From Desulfobacterales bacterium (lineage in GTDB: Bacteria > Desulfobacterota > Desulfobacteria > Desulfobacterales > SpSt-501), in contig JAUQXK010000131.1 of NCBI GenBank assembly GCA_030834695.1, forward strand, positions 1 through 62,018: 62,018 nt of DNA, in the 5' to 3' direction. A program made the position numbers and the translations under genes. Below are positions 30,584-40,205 of this stretch, in pieces. Position 1 is the first letter of the stretch. Every line of letters begins with the position of its first letter. The notes beneath the pieces are model-generated. The model did no database searches. It was given only the letters and a program-made list of their open reading frames with translations, and was not told the origin of the DNA.

Positions 30584-32299
30584 TCAGTCGCCCGCTTCGG
30601 CTTCGGCGCTGCCGCTTTTTTCGAGGGCCGTCCCGCTCCCATCGCCTGGCGGCGAAGCGGCGTTCGCCTGAGTCGCAACGGCGGCGATCATGGACCGCAT
30701 GGCTGCAATGAGGGGAGGCAGCGTCGATGGGTCTCGGGCGGAAACGGCCACGCCCCCATGCCGGAAAGCCACATTCCGGGCCAGATCCGGCGCTACCCGG
30801 TCGCGTTTGTTGAATACGTTGAGACGGGCCTTGGCGCCGAGTTGCAGGTCGTCGATGATGGCTTCGACCGCCCGGATCTGGTCTTCAAAGCGCGGGTTGC
30901 TGAGATCCACGACGTGCAACAGCAGGTCGGCGCTTTCCAGCTCCTCCAGGGTCGCCCGGAAGGCCACCATCAGGTCGCGGGGCAGGTCGCGGATGAAACC
31001 CACGGTATCCGTAATGATCACCTCGATGTCCTTCGGGAAACGCAATCGCCGGCTGGATGGATCCAGGGTTGCGAACAGGCGCTCTTCTGCCAGCACCCGG
31101 CTGTGCGTGAGGCTGTTGAGCAGGGTGCTCTTGCCGGCGTTGGTGTAGCCGATGATCGAGATCACCGGAACATTTTTTTTGTCGCGTTTGGCGCGCAGCT
31201 GCCGACGGTGGCGGCGCACCTCCTCCAGCGCCTCTTCGAGCTGTGCGATCCGCCGGCGCACCTGGCGGCGGTCGACCTCAAGCTTGGTTTCGCCGGGACC
31301 CCGGCCCCCGATGCCGCCCGCCAAGCGGGACAGGGCGGTGCCCTTGCCCACCAGGCGCGGCAGCATATACTTGAGCTGAGCCAGTTCCACCTGGAGTTGG
31401 CCCTCGCGCGACCGGGCGCGCTGGGCGAAAATGTCCAGAATCAGTTGGGTGCGGTCGATGACCCTCAAATCGGTCTGGTCGGTAATGGAGCGGATCTGGG
31501 ATGGGTTCAGTTCCTGGTCGAAAACAAGGATGGAGGCCGCCTCCTGGAGGGCGTGGATCGCCAAATCCTGGAGCTTGCCGGTGCCGATCAGGTATCGGTG
31601 GTCCACCTTTTCGCGCTGCTGGATCACGGAGCCGACGACCGCGATCCCTCCCGAGCGGGCGAGTTCCCCCAACTCGGCCATGGACTCTTCGGACTGACGC
31701 CGGGGGGCGGAGGAGACGCTGACCAACAGGGCCCGATCGCGCGTGAAATCGGCCGTGCGCCCTTTGATCACCCGCTGCAGTTCGTCTTCCAGGGCCTGGA
31801 TGAGCGCCAGGCAGTCGAGGTTCAGCGCATTCGGCGCCAGGTCCGGCAACAATCGATGGGGCAGGCGTTCGGAAGCGCCCGGAAGGACATGGGCGGCCTG
31901 CACCCGGCGCGGCAGCCCGTCGGCTCCCATCCCGATAGCCGCCATCAGGTCCAGCCGGAGCAGGGCCAGGTCGGTCAGGTCGTCGCGGGTAAGCGGTTCT
32001 TCGTTGAGGTGGGTGTGGATGCAACGCAGGCCGTTGAGCCGCCCCGGAGCCGCCTGGTATTCGGCGGTGGTGGGGATGATGATCTTCTTGGGGTCGCCCA
32101 CCACCACGAAGGCGATCCGTCCCTGCCGGTTCACCAGCAGGCCGATCTGTCGGCGGATTTCGTGGGACAGCAGGCTGAGGTCCCGGGCGAGCTCAGGGGT
32201 GATCAAAACCTCCGGCGGGACGCGCCGGCGGTAGAGGTTTTCCAGCCTTCGGATCTGGTTGGGTTTCAGGCCGGCGATATTACCGAAAAGCCTCTTCAT
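30584..32299 (-). CDS. hflX: Ribosome-associated GTPase HflX, long form
   Basis: HflX splits stalled or idle ribosomes. Residues ~205-400 form the HflX N-domain, with GTGKLQDLA and GGIGGRGPGETKLEVDRR. The G domain follows with G1 GYTNAGKSTLLN, G3 DTVGFIRDLP and G4 NKRD. An extra ~190-residue domain precedes it; it contains H95-x-H97 and D107 in a JAMM-like arrangement. The 571-residue length is long compared with E. coli HflX. It follows dnaB on the same strand. Confidence 0.93.
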   Translation of the reverse strand: MKRLFGNIAGLKPNQIRRLENLYRRRVPPEVLITPELARDLSLLSHEIRRQIGLLVNRQGRIAFVVVGDPKKIIIPTTAEYQAAPGRLNGLRCIHTHLNEEPLTRDDLTDLALLRLDLMAAIGMGADGLPRRVQAAHVLPGASERLPHRLLPDLAPNALNLDCLALIQALEDELQRVIKGRTADFTRDRALLVSVSSAPRRQSEESMAELGELARSGGIAVVGSVIQQREKVDHRYLIGTGKLQDLAIHALQEAASILVFDQELNPSQIRSITDQTDLRVIDRTQLILDIFAQRARSREGQLQVELAQLKYMLPRLVGKGTALSRLAGGIGGRGPGETKLEVDRRQVRRRIAQLEEALEEVRRHRRQLRAKRDKKNVPVISIIGYTNAGKSTLLNSLTHSRVLAEERLFATLDPSSRRLRFPKDIEVIITDTVGFIRDLPRDLMVAFRATLEELESADLLLHVVDLSNPRFEDQIRAVEAIIDDLQLGAKARLNVFNKRDRVAPDLARNVAFRHGGVAVSARDPSTLPPLIAAMRSMIAAVATQANAASPPGDGSGTALEKSGSAEAEAGD

Positions 32300-32407
32300 T
32301 CGGGTTGGGGCGATGCCTCCTTGTTATGGCTACGGCCATCCAACAGCAAAGACTTATGCCTGGGTCCGGCGCGGCGGGGGTTCGGCAGCAGAGCGCCGCA
32401 ACCATGG

Positions 32408-33787
32408 TTACGCCGTTCCGCGCATCGCCTCGGGGGCCATGTTCTCAAACCGGGTGTAGGCGGACAGGAACGTCAGGAGCACATCGCCGATCGGGCCGTT
32501 GCGCTGTTTGGCGAGGATGACCTCGGCAGTGCCCCTGTGGGGATTGGTCTCCTCCTTGTTGTAGACCTCGTCGCGATAGATGAAGGCGACCACGTCGGCG
32601 TCCTGTTCGAGGGCGCCGGACTCCCGCAGGTCCGATAGCCGCGGCCGCTTGTCGTTGCGTTGCTCCAGCATCCGATTCAGCTGAGACAGGGCGATGACCG
32701 GCAGATGGATTTCCTTGGCCAGGGCCTTCAACGACCGGGAGATCTCCGAGATTTCGAGGTCGCGCCGTTCGGCGCTCGCCCGGCCCTGCATGAGCTGCAG
32801 ATAGTCGATCACGATCAAGCCGATGTTTTTATCCATCTTCAGGCGGCGGGCTTTGGCCCGCACCTCCATCGCCGACAGGCTCGGCGAGTCGTCGATGAAG
32901 ATCGGAGCGGCGGAGAGCACGCCGGCCGCGTCCGTCAGCCGCTCCCAGTCCTCCATGCTGAAAAAACCGCTGCGCAGCCGCGACGAATCGATGCGGGCCT
33001 CGGCGCACAGCAGGCGCAGGGACAACTGCTCTTTGGACATTTCCAGTGAAAAGATGGCGACCGGCACCCCGGCATCCACAGCGGCATTGCGTGCGATGTT
33101 CAGGGCCAGGGCGGTTTTGCCCATGCTCGGTCGGGCCGCCAGAATAATCAGGTCGGAGTTCTGCAGCCCCGAAGTCAGATTGTCGAGCATGGTGTAGCCG
33201 GTGGGAACACCGGTTACAAGGCTCTTGTTTTTTTGTTTTTCCTCCAGAAAGTCGATGTTGCCGTCGATGAGCTTGCTGAGCGGATAGAACGCCTGGCGGG
33301 CCTTCTTGTCGGTGATTTCGAAGATCGCGGCTTCGGCGTAATCGATGATATCGTCCGTGCCGCCCTGCTCCTGGAAGCAGCGTTTGGTGATGGCGTTGGC
33401 TTTCTCGATCAGCCGCCGCAGCACCGCCTTGTCGTGGACGATACGGGCGTAATGCTGGGCGTTCACGGCCAGGGGCACCGCATCGAGCAGCCGCGCCAGA
33501 TACGCGGCCCCGCCGACGACCTCGAGCTGCCCCTTTTCCTTTAAGCTGTTGTTGAGAGTGATGACGTCCACCGGCTCGCCGCGGTCGAACAGATCGGTCA
33601 TGACCGCGAAAATCCTCTGGTGGGCCGTGCGGTAGAAATCCGCAGGGGCCAGGATCTCTACGACCTCCAGCAGCGCGGTGTTGTCGACCAGAATGGCGCT
33701 GAGCAGCGACTCCTCCGCCTCAATGTGCTGAGGCGGAACACGGAGCAGCTCCGCGTCCTTGGCGGCGGGGTTTTCCTTTTCGGCCAT
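32408..33787 (-). CDS. dnaB: Replicative DNA helicase DnaB
   Basis: The hexameric 5'-3' helicase of the replisome. The 459-residue protein has the N-terminal helical domain (PPQHIEAEESLLSAIL), Walker A ARPSMGKTALALN, Walker B LIVIDYLQLMQG and the C-terminal RecA-like core with SQLNRMLEQR. Linkage to rplI is widely conserved. No intein or insertion is seen. Confidence 0.97.
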   Translation of the reverse strand: MAEKENPAAKDAELLRVPPQHIEAEESLLSAILVDNTALLEVVEILAPADFYRTAHQRIFAVMTDLFDRGEPVDVITLNNSLKEKGQLEVVGGAAYLARLLDAVPLAVNAQHYARIVHDKAVLRRLIEKANAITKRCFQEQGGTDDIIDYAEAAIFEITDKKARQAFYPLSKLIDGNIDFLEEKQKNKSLVTGVPTGYTMLDNLTSGLQNSDLIILAARPSMGKTALALNIARNAAVDAGVPVAIFSLEMSKEQLSLRLLCAEARIDSSRLRSGFFSMEDWERLTDAAGVLSAAPIFIDDSPSLSAMEVRAKARRLKMDKNIGLIVIDYLQLMQGRASAERRDLEISEISRSLKALAKEIHLPVIALSQLNRMLEQRNDKRPRLSDLRESGALEQDADVVAFIYRDEVYNKEETNPHRGTAEVILAKQRNGPIGDVLLTFLSAYTRFENMAPEAMRGTA

Positions 33788-33913
33788 AGGGTTGCCCGGT
33801 TCCTAAACTGAGCGATTCCGGCTTTCTGACAGGAGCGCGGCGGAGAATCCGCCCGGCGCTGCCGCCGGCATGCGGTCGTGTCCGGGTTGCCGAATCGATG
33901 CAAGCCCGGGGAT

Positions 33914-34360
33914 TCAGCCTTCGCTGACCACTTCCAGCGTGATTTCCGGCTCGACTCCCTTGTAGACACGGATGGGGATTTTGAAGCTGCCCAACTGCTT
34001 GATGGGTTCGGTCAGCAGGACCATGCGCTTTTCAACACCGATGTTCTGGGCGGCCAGGGCATTGATGATATCGCGCACGCCGACGGATCCGTACAGACGG
34101 TCTTCCTCGGCCACCTTGGCGACGATCCGGCAGGCAACGCCTTCAAGCTTTTGCGCCATCTCCTCGGCCAGCTTACGCTCCTTGGCGATCTGCAGTTCGA
34201 ACTTGGCCTTTTCCGACTCCAGCTTCTTGCGGTTTTGCGGAGTGGCGACGAGCGCCTTTTTCTGGGGCAGTAGGAAGTTGCGGGCGAAACCCGGTTTGAC
34301 CTCGACCTCGCTGCCGATGATTCCCAGGGATTCGATGGTTTGGGTGAGTATCACTCTCAT
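33914..34360 (-). CDS. rplI: 50S ribosomal protein L9
   Basis: The 148-residue protein starts MRVILTQTIESLGIIGSEVE and has the L9 signature GFARNFLLPQKKALVAT, followed by the long connecting helix and the C-terminal domain. A GGAGG precedes ATG 34360. It lies between DUF2232 and dnaB, in conserved order. Confidence 0.97.
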   Translation of the reverse strand: MRVILTQTIESLGIIGSEVEVKPGFARNFLLPQKKALVATPQNRKKLESEKAKFELQIAKERKLAEEMAQKLEGVACRIVAKVAEEDRLYGSVGVRDIINALAAQNIGVEKRMVLLTEPIKQLGSFKIPIRVYKGVEPEITLEVVSEG

Positions 34361-34386
34361 AGGATATCCTCCACGGTCTGGCGCCG

Positions 34387-35313
34387 TCAGCCCGGCGCGA
34401 GCGGTTTTTCCAGTTTTCGAAAATTGAACCAGGTGTCGAAGAATCCGACGCCGACCACGGCCAGCAAGACCACTTGCTGGATGGCGATCAACCCGTAAAG
34501 CACCACGCGGGCGAAGAGCGGGATCCGTTTCTTCTGAAAGAAATAAGCCACGATTGCCATTCCTTGGAAGAAATAGATCACCATGAACACGATCAAGCCG
34601 TTCAGGCCCAGCAGCTTGGCGCTGACGCTCGGCACCAGCAGAAGGGCGCCCGATCCGATCACTCCCCACACCATCGGCTCCGGCGCCTTCCAGCGATCCA
34701 GCGCTCCGTAGTCCGGGAACGGCAAGCCCCGCCGCTGACATAACCGGCGCGAGACCAGCAGGCAGACCCAGGTCACCACCAGGGTCGAGCCGATCACCAG
34801 AGCGGGCATGATTCCCACCAGCACCCGCTGGATGACGTCGAGCGAGTTTTCCAAAAATTCAAGCTGCTCCGGGGAAAGCCCCATCTGCTGATAAAGCAGT
34901 AGGCTCAACTCCAGGTGCTGGCGAATGCCCTCGGAGACGGTGGCCAGCGGACTCTGTCCGATCCATAGGCTGGCGACCAGGACCCCGCCGAGGCTGGCCA
35001 GGATGACGGCGATGCAAACGGCGGCGACGGTCTTTTCCAGAGAAAGACGGCGTGCCATCAGCTCGCCCATCACGAAGCCGATCAGCAACAACTCGCCGAA
35101 AAACAACGCTTCCACGGGGCCGCCCAGCAGCAGCGCACAGCCGATCGCCGCCACGACGATGGCCCAGGCGGCCGGCCGGCCGAGCTTGGCGCGAAAAAAA
35201 ATCAGCGGTACCGGAATAAATACCGATCCGATCAGGCCGGCCATTGGAACCATCGTGCAAACCGCAACGGCCAGACAGGTGATGACAACGCCGGTGGCAA
35301 GATCCTTGCTCAT
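34387..35313 (-). CDS. DUF2232 (YybS-like) membrane protein
   Basis: A 308-residue protein with about eight membrane helices (for example TGVVITCLAVAVCTMVPMAG and LVIGSTLVVTWVCLLVSRRL). It belongs to the DUF2232/YybS group that sits between rpsR and rplI in Desulfobacterota and Firmicutes. No function is known. ECF S-component-like folds have been suggested for the family, which I cannot test here. Confidence 0.85.
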   Translation of the reverse strand: MSKDLATGVVITCLAVAVCTMVPMAGLIGSVFIPVPLIFFRAKLGRPAAWAIVVAAIGCALLLGGPVEALFFGELLLIGFVMGELMARRLSLEKTVAAVCIAVILASLGGVLVASLWIGQSPLATVSEGIRQHLELSLLLYQQMGLSPEQLEFLENSLDVIQRVLVGIMPALVIGSTLVVTWVCLLVSRRLCQRRGLPFPDYGALDRWKAPEPMVWGVIGSGALLLVPSVSAKLLGLNGLIVFMVIYFFQGMAIVAYFFQKKRIPLFARVVLYGLIAIQQVVLLAVVGVGFFDTWFNFRKLEKPLAPG

Positions 35314-35372
35314 GTACCCGTTGCAGGGGCCGTAGAACGACCCGCCGGCCGGAGGCGCAGGCCCGCCCCCGT

Positions 35373-35657
35373 TCAGCCCTGGTCCATGGACCCGACAAAG
35401 GGCAGCAGGGCGATCGTCCGGGCGCGCTTGATGGCGTGGGTGAGCGTCCGTTGGTGACGGGCGCAGCAGCCGGAAATCCGTTTCGGAATGATCTTGCCGC
35501 GCTCAGTGATGAAATACCGCAGCATGCGCGGATCCTTATAGTCGATGACCAGGCTGCTGTCGGCGCAAAATCGGCATACCTTCCGCCGATGAAAGACGCG
35601 ACGCTTGCGTTTGGGAGCGGCAGACGGCCGGGAATCGCGATTGGTGGGTGCGGGCAT
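35373..35657 (-). CDS. rpsR: 30S ribosomal protein S18
   Basis: A 94-residue basic protein with the S18 core [33 protein letters not shown] and [23 protein letters not shown]. The CRFC and CCARH cysteines are of the zinc-type (C+) S18. It lies 3 bases after rpsF with no ssb between them. Confidence 0.97.
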   Translation of the reverse strand: MPAPTNRDSRPSAAPKRKRRVFHRRKVCRFCADSSLVIDYKDPRMLRYFITERGKIIPKRISGCCARHQRTLTHAIKRARTIALLPFVGSMDQG

Positions 35658-35660
35658 GAG

Positions 35661-36098
35661 TTAGGCCTCCTGTTGGGTTTCCGCGGAATCGGTCGGTTGG
35701 GATTCGGCGGCGGCAGCCGCTTCGACGGGAGCCGCGGGAGTGACCTCGGCAGGCTTCTGCGCCTCGGCCTCGGCTTTGGCCATCTCTTCCTTGATCTTCT
35801 CGATGTCCGGGGTTGGGTCGAGCAGCACCGACATATGCTTCAGCACGCGCTCGTCGATGCGGAAGAACCGCTCCATCTCGTTGACCAACTGACCCGTGCC
35901 GCAGAAATCGAAGCGCACGTAGTAGCCGCGCTCCTTTTTGGCGATGGCGTAGGCCAGCTTTCGAGATCCCCACTCATCGATGCGGATGAGGAACCCGCCC
36001 ATTTGGGACAGGATGTCCTTCACTCTCTCGATAACCGGCAAACGTTGCTCCACGGAGAGATCCGGATCTAAGATAATAAAGGTTTCGTACCGTCGCAT
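35661..36098 (-). CDS. rpsF: 30S ribosomal protein S6
   Basis: Residues 1-100 form the S6 fold (MRRYETFIILDPDLS, WGSRKLAYAIAKKERGYYV). The last ~45 residues are an Ala/Glu/Pro-rich tail typical of larger deltaproteobacterial S6. A strong AAAGGAGGAG precedes the ATG. It is the first gene of the rpsF-rpsR-DUF2232-rplI-dnaB run; an AT-rich stretch upstream (36165-36190) may hold the promoter. Confidence 0.97.
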   Translation of the reverse strand: MRRYETFIILDPDLSVEQRLPVIERVKDILSQMGGFLIRIDEWGSRKLAYAIAKKERGYYVRFDFCGTGQLVNEMERFFRIDERVLKHMSVLLDPTPDIEKIKEEMAKAEAEAQKPAEVTPAAPVEAAAAAESQPTDSAETQQEA

Positions 36099-36288
36099 TA
36101 CTCCTCCTTTCGGGTGTCAAGCCCTGGAGTCCGGCCCCAGAGCAAGGATGGACAGGCGATCATTTAAAGAAATAAAAAATATATTCATTACCAGCTGATT
36201 CTGCCCAGGTCAACAAAATTTTCAGGAAGGGAGCGGTTCCAGCGCACCCGAAAAAAATGAGACCGGCGCGCTTGAGCTCAAATCGGGT

Positions 36289-36365
<77 letters not shown>

Positions 36366-36421
36366 CCACATGACTTCTGCAAAACAACGAACGCGACATC
36401 TACCAGCTTTGCATGCCCTTG

Positions 36422-37192
36422 TCAATTTTTTTTCCAGGGGGGCTTTTCCCGGTTCCAATTTTCGCGCTTGAGGCGTTGGGGGTCGATCTTGCGGCCGTTG
36501 CGGGTCCGGCGCTTCAAAGACGCCGGCACCTGCGAACCGGCGGCTTTTTCCATATCCAACGAGAAGCTGCCGGCTGTTGCGGGCCGGTCCGAATGTCGCT
36601 CGGCCCGCGCCGGTTTCCGAGCCGTTTCCGCCGGTTCGTCGGGCAGGGCCGGTCCGCTGAAGCAGCCGGCCGGGATTTGCCCCGCCAAAAACAGGCCGGC
36701 GCCGAATCGGGCAAACGTCACGCCCTGCTCTTCGGCCGAACGAACGTTCACAGCCAGAATCACCGGGTCCGGGTCGATGCGGCGGCCCAACCGTTCGGCC
36801 CATTCGCGCTGCGCGGACAGGACCACTTGCGGGTGGGCGGATGGGTAAATCCCGTTGGCGTGAACGCTGGGGTACGCGCGGCGGCGGACCGGTGCATAAA
36901 GCAGTTTCGGCGGCCGCTCCGCCTCCGGGTCGGGGGGCAACACCTCCCGCTGGCGGGCGCGAATCCGGTGCGCGTCGATTTCGAAAGCCGGAGTCGGGGT
37001 CGTGATCAGCACTTCGCGCAAATGGGATTCGTTGACGTACCCCCAGCCGTGCTCCTCGTGCAGGGCTTTGAGCAGGTCTTTGGTTTTGACGAACCCGTCC
37101 GCATCCGGAATCAGGCCGAATTCATCCGGCCGGCGGCCCAACACGTAGGCCAGCATCTTGGCGAGGTTTCGAGGGGAACGCGTTTTGTTCAT
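36422..37192 (-). CDS. Tpt1/KptA-like RNA 2'-phosphotransferase family protein, atypical active site
   Basis: The 256-residue protein has the KptA N-terminal fold (RNLAKMLAYVLGRRPDEFGL, DADGFVKTKDLLKAL) and the second domain (LLYAPVRRRAYPSVHANGIYP, HPQVVLSAQREWAERLGRR). The usual Arg-His pair of LRHxP reads Gly19-Arg20, and the LYHGT-type motif reads LYAPV. The canonical NAD-dependent activity is therefore doubtful. A Lys/Arg/Pro-rich tail ends the protein. It lies beside tRNA-Lys, but bacterial substrates of this family are not known. Confidence 0.75.
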   Translation of the reverse strand: MNKTRSPRNLAKMLAYVLGRRPDEFGLIPDADGFVKTKDLLKALHEEHGWGYVNESHLREVLITTPTPAFEIDAHRIRARQREVLPPDPEAERPPKLLYAPVRRRAYPSVHANGIYPSAHPQVVLSAQREWAERLGRRIDPDPVILAVNVRSAEEQGVTFARFGAGLFLAGQIPAGCFSGPALPDEPAETARKPARAERHSDRPATAGSFSLDMEKAAGSQVPASLKRRTRNGRKIDPQRLKRENWNREKPPWKKN

Positions 37193-37374
37193 GTCGGCTG
37201 CCGTCGCTCCCGATGGGTCCGCTGCCGGGCCTCTGGATATGCGACCCGCCGGCGATCGGCCTATTTCGCCCTGGCCTGGCGGTCCGCCGGCTTGACCCAT
37301 CTAGTGGCTTCTGATATTTTGCCGCATCTTTGAAAAAGTCAACAGGATATCCTCAATTAGAAAGGATCATCGCC

Positions 37375-38667
37375 GTGAAAACACCCAAGAATTCATGCCG
37401 TCTTTACGAACGCGCCGTCCAGTCGATCCCCGGCGGCGTCAACAGCCCGGTACGGGCCTGCAAGTCCGTGGGAGCCGATCCGCTGTTCATCCGCAGCGCC
37501 GACGGGGCCGTGATCGTCGATGCGGATGGAAACCGCTACATCGATTACATCGGCTCCTGGGGACCTATGATTCTTGGGCATCGCCACCCCGCGGTGATGG
37601 CCGCCATTCAAAAGGCGATGCAGCGCGGAACCAGCTTCGGCGCGCCCACGGATCTCGAAATCACCCTGGCGGAAATGGTGATCGCGGCCGTGCCGTCGGT
37701 GGAGATGGTGCGCATGGTCAATTCCGGCACGGAGGCCGCCATGAGCGCGATCCGATTGGCACGGGGCTATACCGGCCGCGATCTGGTCGTCAAGTTCGAC
37801 GGCTGCTACCACGGCCACGCCGATACTCTGCTCGTGGCGGCAGGCTCCGGGGTCGCTACGCTCGGAATCCCCGGCAGCCCCGGCGTCCCCAAGCCCACGG
37901 CGCGGCATACCCTTTCGCTGCCTTACAACGACATCGACTGCTTCCGCCGGGTCATGCAAAAGCAGGGCGGGCAGGTGGCCTGCGTCATCGTCGAGCCGGT
38001 GGCCGGCAACATGGGCCTGGTGGCGCCCGTCAAGGGCTTCCTGCAGAGCCTGCGCAAGCTTACGGCGGAGTACGGTGCGCTTTTGATCTTCGACGAGGTC
38101 ATGACCGGGTTCCGGGTGGCCTACGGCGGTGCGCAGAGCCTTTACCGCATTCAGCCGGATCTCTCCTGCTTCGGCAAGATCATCGGCGGCGGGCTGCCGG
38201 TGGGGGCCTATGGCGGCCGCCGCAAGATCATGTCCCACATTGCTCCCCAGGGGCCGGTCTACCAGGCCGGAACCCTGTCCGGCAATCCGCTGGCCATGGC
38301 GGCCGGCATCGCCACCCTGACGCAACTCCGGAAAAAGAGTTTCTACGAGAAACTCGAGAAGCAGAGCGCACGGCTCTGCACCGGCCTCGCCGCGGCCGCC
38401 GCCCGTTCCGGTTTTCCGGTGCAAGTCGACCACGTGGGGTCGATGCTCGGCATGTTCTTCTGCGCCGATCCGGTCCGAAGCATCGAAGACGCCAAGAAGA
38501 GCGACCTGGCGCTCTTTTCGAAATTCTACCAGGGGATGCGCCGTGAGGGCGTCTACATCGCTCCCTCCCAGTTCGAAGCGCTCTTCCTGTCATCGGCGCA
38601 CACCTCCGAGCACATCGACCGTACCGTGCGGGCGGCGGAAAAGGTTCTCAAACGGCTCCGTGAATAG
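37375..38667 (+). CDS. hemL: Glutamate-1-semialdehyde 2,1-aminomutase
   Basis: HemL converts glutamate-1-semialdehyde to 5-aminolevulinate, the tetrapyrrole precursor. The 430-residue PLP enzyme shows VNSPVRACKSVG, NSGTEAAMSAIRLARGYTGRD, FDEVMTGFRVA and the PLP-binding Lys in CFGKIIGGGLPVGAYGG. GTG 37375 with AAGGA upstream gives the standard length. Confidence 0.97.
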   Translation: MKTPKNSCRLYERAVQSIPGGVNSPVRACKSVGADPLFIRSADGAVIVDADGNRYIDYIGSWGPMILGHRHPAVMAAIQKAMQRGTSFGAPTDLEITLAEMVIAAVPSVEMVRMVNSGTEAAMSAIRLARGYTGRDLVVKFDGCYHGHADTLLVAAGSGVATLGIPGSPGVPKPTARHTLSLPYNDIDCFRRVMQKQGGQVACVIVEPVAGNMGLVAPVKGFLQSLRKLTAEYGALLIFDEVMTGFRVAYGGAQSLYRIQPDLSCFGKIIGGGLPVGAYGGRRKIMSHIAPQGPVYQAGTLSGNPLAMAAGIATLTQLRKKSFYEKLEKQSARLCTGLAAAAARSGFPVQVDHVGSMLGMFFCADPVRSIEDAKKSDLALFSKFYQGMRREGVYIAPSQFEALFLSSAHTSEHIDRTVRAAEKVLKRLRE

Positions 38668-38772
38668 CCCCATCTCTGCGTGGCGCCTTCCCCGGCGGGG
38701 CTTGATCCGGGCCTCTTGACGAAGCCGTTCTTTTTATTTCAAAGCGGCGCGGAATGGTATTTTTCTGACGCG

Positions 38773-40194
38773 ATGGACGTGAACAAGAATTATATCCCCG
38801 CAGCGGTGCGGCGGATTCACCTGATTGCCGTCTGCGGAACGGCCATGGGCGCCCTGGCGTGCATGCTCAAGGATCTGGGATACGAGGTCACGGGCTCGGA
38901 CCAGAAAGTGTACCCACCCATGAGCCGCTTTCTGGCCGACCGGAGCATCCCGGTCCGGGACGGCTACCGGGCCGAGCACCTGGCCTACGGGCCGGATCTC
39001 GTGGTGGTGGGCAACGCCGTGCCGCGCACCAATCCCGAGGCGGTCGAATGCGAGCGGCGCGGCCTGCCTTACTGCTCCATGCCCCAGGCCGTCAACCGAT
39101 TCGTAGCGGACGGCCGGCGGACGTTGATGATCGCCGGCACCCACGGAAAGACCACGACATCCGCTCTGCTGGCCTGGGTCCTGCAGACGGCGGGCCGCGA
39201 CCCTTCGTTCGTGATCGGCGGCATCCTCAAGGATTTCGACAGCAACTATCGCTTGGGCCGCGGCGCTGATATCGTGATCGAGGGTGATGAATACGACACC
39301 GCGTTTTTCGACAAGGGGCCCAAGTTCCGGCACTACCGGCCCGCCGCCACAGTGCTGACCAGCATCGAATTCGACCATGCGGATATCTATCGCGATCTCG
39401 AGCACGTTCAGAGCGCTTTCCGGGGCCTGGTGGGCGGGCTCGGCCGCGAGAGCCTGTTGGTGGCTTACGACCGGGATCCGGCCATCGATGCGGTGATCGC
39501 CGGCGCCGCCGCGACCGTGCAGCGCTATGGCGGCGAGACCGGTTCCGACTGGCGCCTGGGGCCGGTTACGGTAGACCCGCCGTGGATCTCCTTTGAGGTG
39601 TTGCGGGCCGAAGCGTCCTTCGGCCGTTTCCGTACGCGCATGATCGGCCGGCATAACCTATTGAACGCCCTGGCCGTTGTCTCGGTTGCGGACCGCCTGG
39701 GGATCTCGGCCGCAGCCGTGGCCGAAGCGCTGGAAAGCTTCCAGGGCGTCAAGCGCCGCCAGGAGATCCGGGGCGAGCGGCGCGGCATCCTGGTCATGGA
39801 TGACTTCGCCCACCACCCGACGGCCGTGCGCGAAACCATTGCGGCGGTTCGATCCGCTTACCCGGGCCGACGGCTCATCGCCGTCTTCGAACCGCGCACG
39901 AACTCGAGCATGCGCAAGGTGTTTCAACCGGTCTATCCCCAGTCCTTCGAGGGCGCGGACCGGGTCTGCATCCGCAGGCCTTCCATGCTGGAGAAGGTGC
40001 CGGAGGCCGAGCGCTTCTCGGCCGAGGCCCTGGTGGCCGATCTGCAGCGGCAGGGCCGGGATGCCGCGTTCTTCCCCGATACCGAGAGCATCATCGCCGC
40101 CATCGTCGACACCGGGCGGAGCGGCGACGTCGTGCTGATCATGTCCAACGGCGGCTTCGACAACATCCACGAAAGGCTGCTGAGCGCCCTCTAG
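38773..40194 (+). CDS. mpl: UDP-MurNAc:L-Ala-gamma-D-Glu-meso-DAP ligase Mpl
   Basis: Mpl recycles the cell-wall tripeptide onto UDP-MurNAc. The 473-residue Mur ligase has the N-terminal HLIAVCGTAMGALACMLKDLG, ATP-binding AGTHGKTTTSALLAW, VIEGDEYDTAFFDKGPKF and the C-terminal FAHHPTAVRETI. The EYDTAFFDK stretch separates Mpl from MurC. ATG 38773 was chosen for length. A GT2 gene follows after 11 bases. Confidence 0.92.
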   Translation: MDVNKNYIPAAVRRIHLIAVCGTAMGALACMLKDLGYEVTGSDQKVYPPMSRFLADRSIPVRDGYRAEHLAYGPDLVVVGNAVPRTNPEAVECERRGLPYCSMPQAVNRFVADGRRTLMIAGTHGKTTTSALLAWVLQTAGRDPSFVIGGILKDFDSNYRLGRGADIVIEGDEYDTAFFDKGPKFRHYRPAATVLTSIEFDHADIYRDLEHVQSAFRGLVGGLGRESLLVAYDRDPAIDAVIAGAAATVQRYGGETGSDWRLGPVTVDPPWISFEVLRAEASFGRFRTRMIGRHNLLNALAVVSVADRLGISAAAVAEALESFQGVKRRQEIRGERRGILVMDDFAHHPTAVRETIAAVRSAYPGRRLIAVFEPRTNSSMRKVFQPVYPQSFEGADRVCIRRPSMLEKVPEAERFSAEALVADLQRQGRDAAFFPDTESIIAAIVDTGRSGDVVLIMSNGGFDNIHERLLSAL

Positions 40195-40205
40195 CTGCAC
40201 TCGAT

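Noticed and set aside
36413-37333. 306-codon open frame on the plus strand
   Set aside because: It is antisense to the KptA-like gene, whose family motifs are visible on the other strand.
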